A DNA stretch of 64,000 nt from Bosea sp. PAMC 26642 (GCF_001562255.1 NZ_CP014301.1:4495501-4559500), one strand, 5' to 3'. Shown: positions 34,656-44,734, counted from the first letter of the stretch. Notes: generated by a model not told the origin, from the letters alone. Numbers and translations: made by a program.

Positions 34656-34930
34656 GGGGAACCCGTCTCTCGGAGGATGGCTGGTCCTGCAATGGCACCG
34701 GGATCGGCGTTCGGCAAGACGCCCGTCAGATCGCGACGCCGAGCCTGCATGGTGCATGCCCTGAGATCGACCGATTCGAAATGGATCGCCTGTAAGCCGA
34801 ATGCCCGCGCGGTCTCGCGTTGTAGCTACGGCCAGTGTCATGCTCACAGCCTTGTGTGCAGACGTGCAGGACACAAGCAACACGTGTCGCGTATCTCATG
34901 CGACATCGACGACGAAACGGTGAGGATCGA

Positions 34931-35833
34931 ATGACGGCAGCAGGGTTGCGCGGATACATGCCATGGCTGGACCGGCAAGGCCGTTTCTCGGCCTTCCGTG
35001 CCGTGGCCTTCGCGCTGGTGCTGGTGCCGGCGCTGATCCTGGCCTACGAGGCCTGGACCGGGCAGCTCGGCTCAAAGCCCTGGACGCGCGCGGTGCACGA
35101 CACCGGCACCTGGGCGATCCGACTGCTTCTGGTCACGCTCGCGGTCTCGCCATTCCGCAAGCTGCTCGACTGGGGCAAGCTCATCGGCATCCGCCGGATG
35201 CTGGGGCTCTCCGTCCTGGCCTATGCCGTTGCGCATTTGCTGCTCTACTGCATCGACCTTTCCTTCGACTGGGGGCTGATCGTCTCGGAGATCGTGAAGC
35301 GCTTTTACCTGACGGTCGGCTTCGTCGCGCTGATCGGGCTCGTCGCGCTCGGCGTTACCTCTACGGACGGCATGATCAAACGCATGGGCGCGAAGAACTG
35401 GCAGCGTCTGCACAATCTCGTTTATCTCATCACCGGTCTCGGCCTGCTGCATTTCGCGCTGCAGTCGAAGATCGACGTGACGCAGCCGGCCTTGCTGAAC
35501 GGGCTGTTCGCGCTGCTCCTCGTGTATCGCGGACTGAACCGATTCAAGATCTGGTTCTCCACGCCTGTTCTCGTCGCTGCCGCGCTGGCGACAGGACTCG
35601 CGACCGCCTTGTGCGAGACGGTCTGGTATGCCCTGACGACCGGCGTCTCGGCCTGGATGGTGTTCCAGGCCAATTTCGATGTCGTCACCTATCAGGATCC
35701 GGCATTCCTGCGGCCGGGACATTGGGTCGCGCTGGCGGGACTCGTCGTGGCGGTGGCTCACGCCTGGCGCGCGCCGGCCGCAAGACAGCCGAGGGGTGCC
35801 CGCAATCCGGCGCCGGTGCAGGCGGGCTCGTGA
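34931..35833 (+). CDS. msrQ: MsrQ, haem-binding membrane subunit of protein-methionine-sulfoxide reductase
   Basis: 300 aa from ATG 34931, with TGAGGA upstream. Six helices of the ferric reductase-like domain; haem-ligand His residues appear in VHDTGTWAIRLLLVTLAVSPFRKLL, LSVLAYAVAHLLLYC and NWQRLHNLVYLITGLGLLHFALQ. MsrQ passes electrons to the periplasmic molybdoenzyme MsrP, which repairs oxidised Met in exported proteins. msrP is usually adjacent but is not in the window. The C-terminal tail, rich in Ala, Pro and Arg, is slightly longer than usual. Confidence 0.9.
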   Translation: MTAAGLRGYMPWLDRQGRFSAFRAVAFALVLVPALILAYEAWTGQLGSKPWTRAVHDTGTWAIRLLLVTLAVSPFRKLLDWGKLIGIRRMLGLSVLAYAVAHLLLYCIDLSFDWGLIVSEIVKRFYLTVGFVALIGLVALGVTSTDGMIKRMGAKNWQRLHNLVYLITGLGLLHFALQSKIDVTQPALLNGLFALLLVYRGLNRFKIWFSTPVLVAAALATGLATALCETVWYALTTGVSAWMVFQANFDVVTYQDPAFLRPGHWVALAGLVVAVAHAWRAPAARQPRGARNPAPVQAGS

Positions 35834-35889
35834 CGCCGGAACCGCCTTTCATGGTTGGCAGTCCGGGCCCCAGCCTTTAACCCTGTGAT

Positions 35890-37617
35890 ATGCCAACCGA
35901 TGAACATGCCCAGCCGGTCGCCGACGTCGCCGCTGCCGATCTCGCCGCCGAAGGTCTGGTAGCGCCCGACGAGCGCAGTTCGCCCTTTCTGCCGCTGCGC
36001 CAGCCAATTTTTCGCGCCGTGTGGCTGGCCAGCCTCTCCTCCAATTTCGGCGGGCTGATCCAGGCGGTCGGTGCGTCCTGGATGATGACCTCGATTTCGA
36101 CCTCTCCCGACATGGTCGCGTTGGTCCAGGCCTCCACTACCTTGCCGGTAATGCTGTTCTCGCTGGCCGCTGGCGCGGTCTCGGACAATTTCGACCGCCG
36201 GAAGATCATGCTGGTCGCGCAGGCCTTCATGCTCTGCGTGTCCGTGGCTCTGGCCGCTTTCGCCTGGTTCGGGCTGATAACGCCCTGGCTGCTCCTGGGC
36301 TTCACCTTCCTGATCGGCTGCGGCACGGCGCTGAACAATCCGGCCTGGCAGTCCTCGGTCGGCGACATGGTGCCGCGCCGCGACCTGCCGGCCGCGGTGA
36401 CACTGAACAGCGTCGCCTTCAACATCGCCCGCAGCGTAGGTCCTGCGATCGGCGGCGCGATCGTGGCGGCCGCGGGCGCCGTCGCCGCCTTCGTGATCAA
36501 CGCCTTCAGCTACATCTCGCTGATGGTCGTGCTGTTTCGCTGGCGCCCGCCCAAGGTCGAGCGGCTTTTGCCGCGCGAGACGCTCTGGATCGCGATGGGG
36601 GCGGGGCTGCGCTATGTCGCGATGTCGCCCAATATCCGCAGCGTCATCCTGCGCAGTTTTGCCTTCGGATTCGGCGGCATCGTGGCGCTGGCCCTGCTGC
36701 CGCTGGTCGCGCGCGACCTCGTCGTCGGCGGGCCGCTTACCTTCGGCATCCTGCTCGGCGCCTTCGGCGCCGGCGCAGTCTGCGGCGCGTTCGCAAGCGC
36801 GCGGCTGCGGCGCCTGTTGAGCACGGAGGCGCTGGTTCGCCTGACCTTCACGGCCTTCGCGGTTGCGGTCGCGATCATCGCGATCAGTAGGACGCTGTGG
36901 TTCACCATGCCGGCGCTCGGCGTGGCCGGCGCCTGCTGGGTCATGACCCTCTCGACCTTCAACGCCACCGTCCAGCTTTCCGCTCCGCGCTGGGTCGTCG
37001 GGCGAGCACTGGCGCTCTACCAGATGGGCGCGTTCGGCGGCATGGCGATCGGCAGCTGGGTCTGGGGCAAGGCTACGGTCCATTTCGGCCCCGAACAGGC
37101 CCTGCTGCTGGCGGGGCTCGCCCTGCTGGCGGGCGCCGCGATTGGGCTGCGCTATGCGCTGCCGCCGCTGGAGGCGCTCAACCTGGATCCCCTCAGCCGC
37201 TGGCGCGAGCCCACTGTCGCCGTAGACATCGAGCCGCGCAGCGGACCCGTGATCGTGACGATCGAATATCGGATCGCCGAAGCCGATGTCGTCGCTTTTC
37301 TCAATGCGATGGCCGAGCGCCGCCGCATCCGCCGCCGCGACGGCGCGCGCCACTGGGCGCTGCTGCGTGATCTCACCGATGCCGAACTCTGGGTCGAGCG
37401 CTATGACAGCCCGACCTGGGTCGAATATGTCCGCCAGAACCAGCGTGTCACCCAGGCCGATGCCGAAATCGGCGACCGCGTCCGCGCGCTTCACAAGGGG
37501 CCGCATCCGCCCGTCGTGCATCGCATGGTCGAGCGCCAGCCCGGCTCCCTGCCCACGGTCGCGACGATCAGCGCGCAAACGCTGGCGGCGCCGCTGACCG
37601 ATGCGCGCTCGGCGTAG
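35890..37617 (+). CDS. MFS transporter, EntS/MFS_3 type with C-terminal extension
   Basis: 575 aa. The N-terminal ~410 residues form twelve helices with MFS marks such as DNFDRRKIMLVAQAFM (loop 2-3) and WQSSVGDMVPRRDLPAAVTLNSVAFNIARSVGPAIGG. The C-terminal ~150 residues (from REPTVAVDIEPRSG to the end) are soluble, contain EYRIAEADVVAFLNAM and match the dimeric alpha/beta-barrel-like tail common in this MFS_3 subfamily. Members export siderophores or drugs; the cargo is unknown. It follows msrQ by 56 nt on the same strand without evident functional link. Confidence 0.85.
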   Translation: MPTDEHAQPVADVAAADLAAEGLVAPDERSSPFLPLRQPIFRAVWLASLSSNFGGLIQAVGASWMMTSISTSPDMVALVQASTTLPVMLFSLAAGAVSDNFDRRKIMLVAQAFMLCVSVALAAFAWFGLITPWLLLGFTFLIGCGTALNNPAWQSSVGDMVPRRDLPAAVTLNSVAFNIARSVGPAIGGAIVAAAGAVAAFVINAFSYISLMVVLFRWRPPKVERLLPRETLWIAMGAGLRYVAMSPNIRSVILRSFAFGFGGIVALALLPLVARDLVVGGPLTFGILLGAFGAGAVCGAFASARLRRLLSTEALVRLTFTAFAVAVAIIAISRTLWFTMPALGVAGACWVMTLSTFNATVQLSAPRWVVGRALALYQMGAFGGMAIGSWVWGKATVHFGPEQALLLAGLALLAGAAIGLRYALPPLEALNLDPLSRWREPTVAVDIEPRSGPVIVTIEYRIAEADVVAFLNAMAERRRIRRRDGARHWALLRDLTDAELWVERYDSPTWVEYVRQNQRVTQADAEIGDRVRALHKGPHPPVVHRMVERQPGSLPTVATISAQTLAAPLTDARSA

Positions 37618-37632
37618 CGACTTTTAAAAGCC

Positions 37633-38430
37633 TTACCCGACGATCCAGAGCCCCGCCAGGCCAACCAGCCCGACCACGATCCGCCACCAGGCGAAGAGCG
37701 AGAAGCCGCGCTTTGAGACGTAGTCCAGAAACACGCGGACCACGACGAGCGCCGAGCAGAAGGCCGCGACGAAGCCGATCACGATCAGGATCGTGTCGTC
37801 GAAGGTCAGGACCTTGTAGTTCTTGAGCAGGTCGTAGGCGAAGGCGCCGGCCATGGTCGGCATGGCCAAGAAGAAGGAGAACTCGGCCGCCGCTCTTTTG
37901 CTGGCGCCCAACAGCATCGCGCCGACGATGGTCGAGCCCGAGCGCGAGACGCCGGGAATCATCGCCAGGCACTGGATGAAGCCGATCTTGAGATACATCG
38001 GCAGCGGGAAGGTGGTGGCGTCGGTGTGCTTCACCTCGAGTTCCAGTTCGTCGACCACCAGCAGCACAAGCCCGCCGGCGATCAGCGCGCAGCAGACCAG
38101 GAAGGGGTTGAACAGCACGCCCTTGATGAAGCCGTGCAGGACGGCGCCGATCAGCGCCGCCGGTAGGAAGGCGACCAGAACGCCGATGAGGAAGCGCCGC
38201 GCCGTCGGGTCGGTGCGCAGGCGCAGCGCGATGTCGAGCAAGCGGCGGAAATAGACCAGCGTAATCGCCAGGATCGCGCCGAGCTGCACCAGCACCTCGA
38301 AGCTCTTGCCGTTGGATTCAAAGCCGAGGAAATGCCCGAGCAGCAGCAAATGGCCGGTCGAGGAGACGGGCAGGAACTCGGTCAGGCCCTCGACGAGGCC
38401 CAGGACCAGTGCTTCAACCCAGTTTTCCAT
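37633..38430 (-). CDS. uppP: Undecaprenyl-diphosphatase UppP (BacA)
   Basis: 265 aa from ATG 38430 ([11 protein letters not shown]). The two signature regions are present: [19 protein letters not shown] near the N-terminus and [15 protein letters not shown] in the middle, carrying the Glu, Ser and Arg residues of the active site; about seven helices. It dephosphorylates undecaprenyl diphosphate to recycle the lipid carrier for peptidoglycan and O-antigen. It converges on the MFS gene with 15 nt between the stops. Confidence 0.96.
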   Translation of the reverse strand: MENWVEALVLGLVEGLTEFLPVSSTGHLLLLGHFLGFESNGKSFEVLVQLGAILAITLVYFRRLLDIALRLRTDPTARRFLIGVLVAFLPAALIGAVLHGFIKGVLFNPFLVCCALIAGGLVLLVVDELELEVKHTDATTFPLPMYLKIGFIQCLAMIPGVSRSGSTIVGAMLLGASKRAAAEFSFFLAMPTMAGAFAYDLLKNYKVLTFDDTILIVIGFVAAFCSALVVVRVFLDYVSKRGFSLFAWWRIVVGLVGLAGLWIVG

Positions 38431-38673
38431 CGACAGTCCCTTCAGGCAGATCATTCATCCGCATCGACCGATACGGTCGATTGCTGCACTGCGCCCAAGC
38501 TCTTTGCCAATTGGTTACCAGTTCCGCAACTTGATCCGCACGATTGAGGCGGTTTCTCGCGCCTCGGGTTGTGGCACCCGCAGCCCGGGATTATAGCAGG
38601 GGCCTCGCCTGATCGCCTTCGCAGCCTGCCGCACGGCCCTGTTTGCGCCTCACATCCCTGATTCAAGAGTGCC

Positions 38674-39366
38674 ATGGCGACCCTCCATCATTATCCGTTG
38701 TGTCCGCATTCGCGCTTCATCCGTCTGGTTCTGAGCGAGTACGGGCTTGAAACTGCTCTGGTCGAGGAGCGCGTCTGGGAGCGCCGGCGCGAATTTCTCG
38801 AACTCAACACGGCCGGCACGACGCCGGTCTTCCGCGAGGACCACGGCTTCGCCGTGCCCGGCGCCGGCGTGATCGCCGAATATCTCGACGAGACGCGCGG
38901 GCTCGCTTTGGCCGAGCGCCGGCTTTTGCCGGAAGGAACGGCCGAGCGCGTCGAGGTGCGGCGCCTGCTCGACTGGTTCAACCTGAAATTCCACGAGGAG
39001 ATCACCGGCCCGCTCGTGCTGGAAAAGGTGATGAAGCGCTTCATGGGCCGCGAGGAGGGCGGCGGCTCGCCGGAGATGAGCGCCATCCGCGCGGCGCGCA
39101 GCAATGTGCGCTATCATCTGCGTTACATCGCCTGGCTGACGGCGAAGCGGAACTGGCTCGCCGGCAGCGAACTGAGCTATGCCGATCTCGCCGCGGCGGC
39201 GCATCTCTCTTGCGTCGACTATCTCGGCGACGTGCCCTGGGACGAGGACGAGGCGGCGCGCGCATGGTATGCGAGGATCAAGTCGAGGCCGAGCTTCCGG
39301 CCGCTGCTGAACGACCGGGTGCCGGGCATGGCCCCGAGCGCGCATTACGACAATCTGGATTTTTGA
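38674..39366 (+). CDS. Glutathione S-transferase family protein
   Basis: 230 aa. N-terminal thioredoxin-like domain begins [22 protein letters not shown]; the GSH-binding turn TTPVF and [13 protein letters not shown] follow; the C-terminal helical domain has [20 protein letters not shown]. The Cys-Pro-His-Ser sequence at the usual catalytic position suggests a Cys-type GST rather than a Ser/Tyr type. Function is unknown beyond a glutathione-dependent reaction. Its stop overlaps the queG start, so the two are translationally coupled. Confidence 0.88.
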   Translation: MATLHHYPLCPHSRFIRLVLSEYGLETALVEERVWERRREFLELNTAGTTPVFREDHGFAVPGAGVIAEYLDETRGLALAERRLLPEGTAERVEVRRLLDWFNLKFHEEITGPLVLEKVMKRFMGREEGGGSPEMSAIRAARSNVRYHLRYIAWLTAKRNWLAGSELSYADLAAAAHLSCVDYLGDVPWDEDEAARAWYARIKSRPSFRPLLNDRVPGMAPSAHYDNLDF

Positions 39367-40505
39367 GCGGCGAGCGCCTGAAGCAGGCCGTCGTCGAGCG
39401 CGCCCGTGCCGAGGGGTTCACCGTCGCGCGCATCGCGCGCGCCGACAGCATTCCCGACGCACCGGCGCGGCTGAAGGACTGGCTCGCCGCCGGCCATCAC
39501 GGCGACATGGCCTGGATGGAGGAGCGCACCGCGCAGCGTGCCGATCCGGCGACACTGTGGGATCAAACGCGTTCGGTCGTGATGCTCGGCATGAGCTACG
39601 CCCCCGAAAGCGACCCGCTCGCGATCCTCGACCACCCCGATCGTGCCGCGATCTCGCTCTACGCCCGCAGACGCGACTATCACGACGTGATCAAGGGCAA
39701 GCTCAAAAGCGTCGCCGGCCTGCTGGCGGCGCGCGGCGGGGCCGACGTCAAGGTTTTCGTCGATACAGCCCCGGTGATGGAAAAGCCGCTCGCACAGGCC
39801 GCCGGACTCGGCTGGCAGGGCAAGCACACCGTTCTTGTCTCGCGCGAGCACGGCTCCTGGCTGTTTCTCGGAGCGATCTACACCAGCGCCGAACTTCCGG
39901 CGGACGCGCCCGAGATCGACCATTGCGGCACCTGCCGGCGCTGCCTCGACATCTGCCCGACCGACGCCTTCCCGCGGCCCTACCAGCTCGATGCCCGCCG
40001 CTGCATCGCCTATCTGACGATCGAGCATCAAGGCCATATCGATGCGGCGCTTCGTCCGGGCATCGGCAACCGCGTCTTCGGCTGCGACGACTGCCTAGCC
40101 GTCTGCCCCTGGAACAAGTTCGCCCAGGCCGCGCAGGAAACCCGCCTCGCGCTCAAGGACGATCTCGAAGCGCTGCCGCTGGCGATGCTCGCCGGACTTG
40201 ACGACGCTGCCTTCCGGACGCTGTTTGCCGGCACGCCGATCAAGCGCACCGGCCGTGACCGCTTCGTTCGCAACGTGTTGATCGCGATCGGCAACAGCGG
40301 CCGTCCCGAACTCGCTGCAAGCGCCGAGGCCCTGATCGCTGATGCCTCGCCGCTGGTGCGCGCCATGGCCGCCTGGGCGCTTGGCCGGCTCGTTCCGGGC
40401 CGCGCCGCTGCGCTTGCGGCGAAGGCTCTCGCGTGCGAACCGGACGCGGACGTCCGCCGCGAATGGCGCGCTCTTCTCCCGCCGCAACCGGACCTTGCCG
40501 CATGA
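39363..40505 (+). CDS. queG: Epoxyqueuosine reductase QueG
   Basis: 380 aa from TTG 39363, the first start after the GST gene and overlapping its stop by 4 nt (TTGA); the longer frame from 39210 is inside GST. Landmarks are [54 protein letters not shown], two ferredoxin-type clusters ([12 protein letters not shown] and [10 protein letters not shown]) and a HEAT-like C-terminal region. It reduces epoxyqueuosine to queuosine in tRNA using cobalamin and 4Fe-4S clusters. The non-ATG start implies translation dependent on coupling with GST. Confidence 0.95.
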   Translation: MSGERLKQAVVERARAEGFTVARIARADSIPDAPARLKDWLAAGHHGDMAWMEERTAQRADPATLWDQTRSVVMLGMSYAPESDPLAILDHPDRAAISLYARRRDYHDVIKGKLKSVAGLLAARGGADVKVFVDTAPVMEKPLAQAAGLGWQGKHTVLVSREHGSWLFLGAIYTSAELPADAPEIDHCGTCRRCLDICPTDAFPRPYQLDARRCIAYLTIEHQGHIDAALRPGIGNRVFGCDDCLAVCPWNKFAQAAQETRLALKDDLEALPLAMLAGLDDAAFRTLFAGTPIKRTGRDRFVRNVLIAIGNSGRPELAASAEALIADASPLVRAMAAWALGRLVPGRAAALAAKALACEPDADVRREWRALLPPQPDLAA

Positions 40506-41365
40506 AGCTCGTCATCCTCGGCCTCGGCTACTCGGCCGGCTTTTTCGCGCGCGCCGCCCTCGCCAAAGGCTGGGAGGTGGTCGGCACCGTGCGCTCGGCC
40601 GAAAGAGCCGGCGCCCTCAGCCGCGAGGGCATCCCGACCCTCGTCTTCGGCGGTTTTGCGGTCTCCTCGCGCGTGGCTGCAGCGATAGCCGAGGCGGACG
40701 CAGTGCTGGTCTCGATCCAGCCGGGCGAGGACGGCGACCCGGTTTTGGTGGCGCTCTCTAGCCAACTAGCGGCTGCGCCGAATCTGCGATGGATCGGCTA
40801 TCTCTCGACCATCGGCGTCTATGGCGACCATGGCGGCGCCTGGATCGACGAGAGTACGCAATGCCGGCCGGGCAGCGCCCGGTCACGGCTCCGGCTCGCC
40901 ACCGACGAGGCCTGGCTCGCCTTCGGCGAAAGAGCGGGGAAGGCCGTGCAGATATTCCGGCTCTCCGGCATCTACGGACCGGGCCGCAATGCCATCGTCA
41001 ATCTGCGGGCGGGCATGGCGCGCCGGCTGGTCAAGCCCGGCCAGGTCTTCAACCGCATCCATGTCGACGACATCGCCGGCATCCTGCTGGCCTCGCTCGA
41101 CCGCCCTCGCAACGGCGCCGTCTACAACGTCACCGACGACGAGCCGGCGCCGCCGCAGGACGTGGTCGCCTTCGCAGCCGACCTGATCGACGTCGAACCC
41201 CCGCCCGAAATCCCGTTCGACTCGGCAAAGCTGTCGCCCATGGCGGCGAGCTTCTACGGCGAGAACAAGCGCGTCTCGAACGCTTTGGTGAAGCGGGAGC
41301 TCGGCTACGAGTTCAGCTATCCGACCTATCGGGAGGCGCTGCGGGCGTTGGTGGCGGAGGCGTAG
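40502..41365 (+). CDS. NAD(P)-dependent epimerase/SDR family protein (YeeZ-like)
   Basis: 287 aa from ATG 40502, overlapping the queG stop by 4 nt (ATGA). The Rossmann motif is [13 protein letters not shown]; the middle has [17 protein letters not shown] with the YGD-type conserved turn and [19 protein letters not shown]; the substrate end has [16 protein letters not shown] and [14 protein letters not shown]. It is an atypical short-chain dehydrogenase of the SDR_a5-like group that lacks a clear Tyr-x-x-x-Lys catalytic pair, so the reaction is not predictable. It completes a three-gene coupled unit with GST and queG. Confidence 0.85.
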   Translation: MKLVILGLGYSAGFFARAALAKGWEVVGTVRSAERAGALSREGIPTLVFGGFAVSSRVAAAIAEADAVLVSIQPGEDGDPVLVALSSQLAAAPNLRWIGYLSTIGVYGDHGGAWIDESTQCRPGSARSRLRLATDEAWLAFGERAGKAVQIFRLSGIYGPGRNAIVNLRAGMARRLVKPGQVFNRIHVDDIAGILLASLDRPRNGAVYNVTDDEPAPPQDVVAFAADLIDVEPPPEIPFDSAKLSPMAASFYGENKRVSNALVKRELGYEFSYPTYREALRALVAEA

Positions 41366-41379
41366 AACGGGCAACTCCC

Positions 41380-41530
41380 CCGTCATTCCGGGGCGACCCG
41401 CAGGGTCGAGCCCGGAACCCATACGCACACAGGTGGTCGAGAGTGGGCTCGACACGGTGCGGCTTATTTTCGAAGCGCGCAGTGGTTCTGGGTTCCAGGC
41501 TCTTCGCTTCGCGAAGCCCCGGAATGACGG
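41380..41530. repeat. Dispersed palindromic repeat, copy 8 (longer variant)
   Basis: CCGTCATTCCGGGG (41380) pairs with CCCCGGAATGACGG (to 41530), with GGGTCGAGCCCGGAACCCA and TGGGTTCCAGGC nested inside. At 151 bp it is longer than the other copies. It lies between convergent genes. Confidence 0.88.
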
Positions 41531-41575
41531 TGGTGCTTTCACGAAATCATCCGGCTTCTGAAGCCCCGTTCACCC

Positions 41576-42535
41576 TCAAGCCGCGTAGCGCTGTCCCTCA
41601 TCGCCGTAATAGGCGACATAGCGGCGGTCGATCGCCGCAACCGGCAGGATCACCAGCACGTCCGTGGTACCGAATTGCCGGTCGATTACCGCGCCGGAGC
41701 CGAAGCGGGCGCCCAGCCGCAGATAGCCCTTGATCAAGGGCGGCATCTCTTTCAGCGCAAGCTTCATATCAACCATTTCGGACGGCAACCGGTCCATCGC
41801 GACATGGCGCTCGGGGCGGGCGCTGGCCGCCCATTCGTCCTGCGAGCGGGCATGATGGTGGAGGAAGGACAGCGGCAGCGCCAGCGCCTCGGGATCGACG
41901 CCGTCGAAACTGGCGCAGCCGAACATCGCGTCGATGCGGTGATGGCGGATATAGGCCCAGATCCCGTGCCAGAGTAGCTCGACCGTCTTCTTGTTGCGGT
42001 AGGGCTGGAGCACGCAGGAGCGGCCGAGTTCAAGCAGGCGCTTGCCCGAATGGTGCGCCAGCAGCGGCGCGAGGTCGAACTCTCCTTGCGTATAGAAGCC
42101 GCCGAGCCGTGCAGCCGCGTCCTGCCGCATCAGCCGGTAGGTGCCGACGACCCTCGGTTTCGTGCCGCCGAAGCGGCCGCGGGCGGCATGGTCGATCACC
42201 AGCAGATGGTCGCAGGCGCCGTCGAAGCGGTCTGCATCGCGCCGGAACATCCGCGAGACGACGTCGGGCTTGGCAGACATTTCCTGATAGAACACCCGGT
42301 AGCGCAAGCGCTGCGCCCGCCAGATCTCGCGCGGGCCGCGCGCCAGCCGGACTTCGAGGGAACCGGCCCGCCCGAGCGATCCGGACAGCGGGTCGGACTG
42401 CGCCTGCCATCCGCCTAGGCGGCGGACGGTGTCACCTGTGATCAGCATCATCGGCGAGAACCGTGACAGCAGCGGGTGGCCGGCAGGAAATTGCTTTGCC
42501 GGCTGTTTCAGGCCGCGAAATACCTCGAATGCCAT
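41576..42535 (-). CDS. OlsB-like acyltransferase (GNAT-type), ornithine lipid or hemolysin-like family
   Basis: 319 aa. The N-terminal part has LEVRLARGPREIWRAQRLRYRVFYQEM, the entry to an acyl-ACP N-acyltransferase domain; RVVGTYRLMRQDAAARLGGFYTQGEFDL and LLELGRSCVLQPYRNKKTVELLW match OlsB proteins, with HAR and Arg-rich segments following. OlsB acylates the alpha-amino group of ornithine in ornithine lipid synthesis at the membrane. OlsA is not in the window. A hemolysin-like acetyltransferase annotation is the usual alternative for the same domain. Confidence 0.78.
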   Translation of the reverse strand: MAFEVFRGLKQPAKQFPAGHPLLSRFSPMMLITGDTVRRLGGWQAQSDPLSGSLGRAGSLEVRLARGPREIWRAQRLRYRVFYQEMSAKPDVVSRMFRRDADRFDGACDHLLVIDHAARGRFGGTKPRVVGTYRLMRQDAAARLGGFYTQGEFDLAPLLAHHSGKRLLELGRSCVLQPYRNKKTVELLWHGIWAYIRHHRIDAMFGCASFDGVDPEALALPLSFLHHHARSQDEWAASARPERHVAMDRLPSEMVDMKLALKEMPPLIKGYLRLGARFGSGAVIDRQFGTTDVLVILPVAAIDRRYVAYYGDEGQRYAA

Positions 42536-42625
42536 CGCTCGTCCCGATCCAGTGCCATCGACCTCGGCAATGAAAGAAGGCTAGCGCCGCTGATCTGACA
42601 GGATCGCGACAATACTACGTCAGAG

Positions 42626-44734
42626 CTATGACGAAAGCTTAGCCGGCACTGCCTGTGCCGGGCCATGGGCAAGGTGGTCGATCCAGCGCCGCAGAGCATC
42701 CCGGTCGAGCGGCTTGGCCAGGCAATCGTTCATCCCGGACGCGAGCGCCGCCCGCTTGTCCTCGCTTGCGACATTGGCCGAAACGGCGAGCAACGGCACC
42801 GGCGTCGTGCGGCCCGTGGCTACTTCCAATGCTCGGATGGCGCGTGCGGCGCCGAGCCCGTCGAGTTCCGGCATTCGGATGTCGAGCAGGATGAGGTCGA
42901 AAGCCGGGCCTTTTCCGGCGAAGCCGGCTTCGACGAGCGCCACTGCCTCTCGGCCGTCGCGCACCCAGGTCGCCGCGCAGCCGAGACGCTCGAGCGTCCG
43001 CGTCGCCAGCAGAGCGTTGATCTCGTTGTCCTCGGCGACCAGCACATTCAGACGCGGCGCGTTTGTCGACAGGGCCGGTGTCGCCTCGATCGCCGGCAGA
43101 GCGCCGGTCACGCCGCGCGGCGGGCTCGGCGACAACCGCTCATAAAGCGAGCGCGCCCGCACCGGTTTGACCAGAAACCCCGTGAAGCCGGCTTCGCGTG
43201 GCGGGCCGAACTGCCGGCGTTCGAATGGCGACAGCACGACGAGGCATTCGGACACCTGCGCCTCGCGTGCCGCCTGCGCCAGCTCCCTTGCCTGCGTCCC
43301 GCCGAGCGCCTGGTCGATCAGCGCCGCATCGAAGCGCTCGCCCGACTTCAACAGGTCGTAGGCTTCGGCCGGATCGGCGGTCAGCAGGGTAGCCCCACCC
43401 GCCGCCTCGACGATCTCAGCGATATAGCGTGCGCCGAAGGCAGCCGCCGAGACGATCAGGACGCGCTTGCCGGACCAGTCGGGCAGTGCGGGCGCCTTCG
43501 ACTCGGGCGCGGCAGTCAAAGGCAGCAGCACGCGGAAGCGCGCACCTTCGCCCAACGTGCTCTCGACATCGACCTCGCCGCCCATGAGTCTGGCAAGCCG
43601 GCGCACGATCGCCAGCCCCAGTCCCGTGCCGTCGTGGCGTCGCGCCGCGGAGCTCTCCGCCTGCTCGAACTCCTCGAAGATCGCCTTTAGCCGTGTCTCC
43701 GGGATACCCGGCCCGGTGTCGGCGACCGTGATCGCGATTGCCTCGCCGGCCCAGGCGATGCGGATTCCGACGCCGCCCTGCTCGGTGAACTTGATCGCAT
43801 TGCCGACGAGGTTGAGCAGGATCTGCCGCACCCTGTCGGGATCGCCGAGGAACGCGGTGGGCAGGTCGGGCGCCCAGGAGGTGGCGATCTCGATGCCCTT
43901 GGCCTGGGCACGCGGCGCCATCAACTCCGACACCGTCTCGACCAGCTGACCGAGATCGAAGCGCACATGCGCCAGTTCGAGCTTGCCGGCCTCGACCTTG
44001 GCAAAATCGAGAATGTCGTCCACGAGGCCGAGCAGCGCTTCGCCCGAGGTCCGCAGGGCCCGCACATAGGTCGCCTGCTCGGGGTCGAGCCGCGTGTCGT
44101 TGAGCAGGTCGGCCATGCCGAGAATGCCGTTGAGCGGCGTGCGGAATTCGTGGCTGACGGTGGCGAGGAAGCGCGATTTGGCTTCGCTGGCGCCCTCGGC
44201 CCGGGCGCGGGCCTCCACCAACTCCTGTTCGCTGGCGATGCGGGCCGAGATGTCGCGGCCGACGCGCTGCAGCACTGTCTTGCCCAGCGCGACCGGCACC
44301 ACGGTCTCGACCCAGGAGATCCAGCGCTCGCCGTCGGGCGCGGCGAGGCATTCGTCGAAGACACGGGCCCCGTCGGCCGAGAGATCGGCAGGACGCACCG
44401 CGATCTGACGGGGCAGCAGCGTGCTGCCGATAACCGTTTCCGGATCGAGGCCGAGCAGAGCGGCATAGCCGGCATTGGCATAGACGATCCGGCCCTCGTC
44501 TCGCCGCACGATCAGATCGCCCTGCGCCTCGATCAGGCTGCGATAGCGCTCCTCGCTGTCGGCCAGCGTCCAGAGCCGATCGTTCAGGCTTTCGAGATTC
44601 TGCGTCAGCTCCGTGGCCTGCCGCATGATTGCGGCCCGCCGCCGCAGCAGCGACAATACCGACAGGCAGGCGAGCCCGGCGACCAGCGTCGCCGCGACGG
44701 CCCAGGCCAGAGAAGGCGAGACGGGCAGATCCAT
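42626..44734 (-). CDS. Hybrid sensor histidine kinase with two receiver domains
   Basis: 702 aa. One N-terminal membrane helix (about 9-30), coiled coil, PAS (about 60-165), HisKA with the phospho-acceptor at H195 in TVSHEFRTPLNG, HATPase with NAIKFTEQGG, DTGPGIPE and GTGLGLAIVRRLA, then two receivers. The first (about 430-545) has lost the acidic pocket at its start (VLIVSAAAFG) and is probably a pseudoreceiver; the second (about 565-690) is complete (LVAEDNEIN, LLDIRMPELDG, SANVAS, KPLDRD). The input signal is unknown. It lies just downstream of comM on the same strand. Confidence 0.9.
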   Translation of the reverse strand: MDLPVSPSLAWAVAATLVAGLACLSVLSLLRRRAAIMRQATELTQNLESLNDRLWTLADSEERYRSLIEAQGDLIVRRDEGRIVYANAGYAALLGLDPETVIGSTLLPRQIAVRPADLSADGARVFDECLAAPDGERWISWVETVVPVALGKTVLQRVGRDISARIASEQELVEARARAEGASEAKSRFLATVSHEFRTPLNGILGMADLLNDTRLDPEQATYVRALRTSGEALLGLVDDILDFAKVEAGKLELAHVRFDLGQLVETVSELMAPRAQAKGIEIATSWAPDLPTAFLGDPDRVRQILLNLVGNAIKFTEQGGVGIRIAWAGEAIAITVADTGPGIPETRLKAIFEEFEQAESSAARRHDGTGLGLAIVRRLARLMGGEVDVESTLGEGARFRVLLPLTAAPESKAPALPDWSGKRVLIVSAAAFGARYIAEIVEAAGGATLLTADPAEAYDLLKSGERFDAALIDQALGGTQARELAQAAREAQVSECLVVLSPFERRQFGPPREAGFTGFLVKPVRARSLYERLSPSPPRGVTGALPAIEATPALSTNAPRLNVLVAEDNEINALLATRTLERLGCAATWVRDGREAVALVEAGFAGKGPAFDLILLDIRMPELDGLGAARAIRALEVATGRTTPVPLLAVSANVASEDKRAALASGMNDCLAKPLDRDALRRWIDHLAHGPAQAVPAKLSS

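Noticed and set aside
35758..37578. 606-codon minus-strand open frame
   Set aside because: It is antisense to the MFS transporter gene and has only low-complexity, charge-rich sequence.
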